DNA of 64,000 nucleotides, from contig JAHHHT010000028.1 of assembly GCA_019359235.1 (NCBI GenBank), forward strand, positions 46,334-110,333, read 5' to 3'. The notes below the pieces were generated by a model that worked only from the letters and a program-made list of their open reading frames with translations, was not told the origin of the DNA and searched no databases. How positions within the stretch are numbered: position 1 is the stretch's first letter; each line of letters opens with the position of its first letter. The DNA is from Oscillatoria princeps RMCB-10 (GTDB lineage Bacteria; Cyanobacteriota; Cyanobacteriia; Cyanobacteriales; Oscillatoriaceae). Position numbers and translations under genes: made by a program. Of this stretch, positions 63,979 to 64,000 are shown one piece after another.

Positions 63979-64000
63979 TTGTAGGGTGCGTTCCCTCTCA
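63979..64000. repeat. TTGTAGGGTGCGTTCCCTCT repeat at right edge
   Basis: The last 22 bases match 61691-61712 (GTTGTAGGGTGCGTTCCCTC then TCA), and part of 25202-25215. The element continues beyond the window. Confidence 0.7.

Overview
The window is chromosomal DNA of a cyanobacterium, most likely a filamentous Oscillatoriales-type (Microcoleus/Oscillatoria-like) organism. The evidence is psbA (photosystem II D1), the cyanobacterial ThiD2-ThiE fusion, the dapF/hfq divergent pair, an Npun_F0813-type protein, a ComFB protein, and many palindromic and heptanucleotide repeats of the kind found in such genomes. Genus assignment is inference. Genes are mostly single or in pairs, on both strands, separated by repeat-filled spacers. 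There is no prophage, plasmid backbone, rRNA operon or CRISPR array.

Region by region: 0-3.6 kb is an accessory patch (partial secreted protein, hypothetical genes, an Uma2-type gene broken by a repeat element, and a short HTH/NB-ARC STAND ATPase). 3.7-8.9 kb holds psbA, thiS, thiE and a secreted beta-helix protein. 9.3-16.1 kb has a nuclease-fold protein, dapF, hfq, a KefB-type antiporter and an acyltransferase. 16.5-26.4 kb has an M23 peptidase, a decayed TnpB, a ComFB protein, ilvC, a secreted EndoU-like protein, an amidase, a DNA methyltransferase fused to an Mrr-like nuclease, and map. 26.4-29.7 kb is almost protein-free: heptamer arrays, tRNA-Tyr, tRNA-Thr and tRNA-Arg, and a possible unannotated transcript. 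29.7-42.4 kb holds conserved cyanobacterial genes (Npun_F0813 family, an HTH protein, LapA-like, phosphohexomutase, rsmI, a PfkB kinase, a quinol-type NO reductase, cysQ, a methyltransferase). 42.4-49.9 kb is a minus-strand group of membrane proteins with a GT2 and a methyltransferase, probably for cell-surface glycans or lipid-linked sugars. 50.1-52.5 kb is a tandem pair of membrane metallophosphoesterase-like genes with altered metal motifs. 52.9-64 kb holds pckA, a pterin dehydratase, a TPR protein, acs and a membrane-anchored Ser/Thr kinase.

The clearest unusual feature is the repeat landscape. A roughly 96-bp inverted-repeat element (ends TATAGCGGTTTTCA) occurs in several full and broken copies, one carrying a second palindrome inside it. 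Other palindromes have entered coding sequence in frame (the NB-ARC linker and the 915-residue membrane protein) or changed C-termini (pterin dehydratase, methyltransferase). A 125/126-bp non-coding tandem repeat lies upstream of pckA. Other points of note are the D1 protein with a short 9-residue C-terminal extension and the methyltransferase-nuclease fusion. I see no convincing multi-gene novel system. The best candidates are the 125-bp array, the in-frame repeat insertions and the paired phosphoesterase-like genes.
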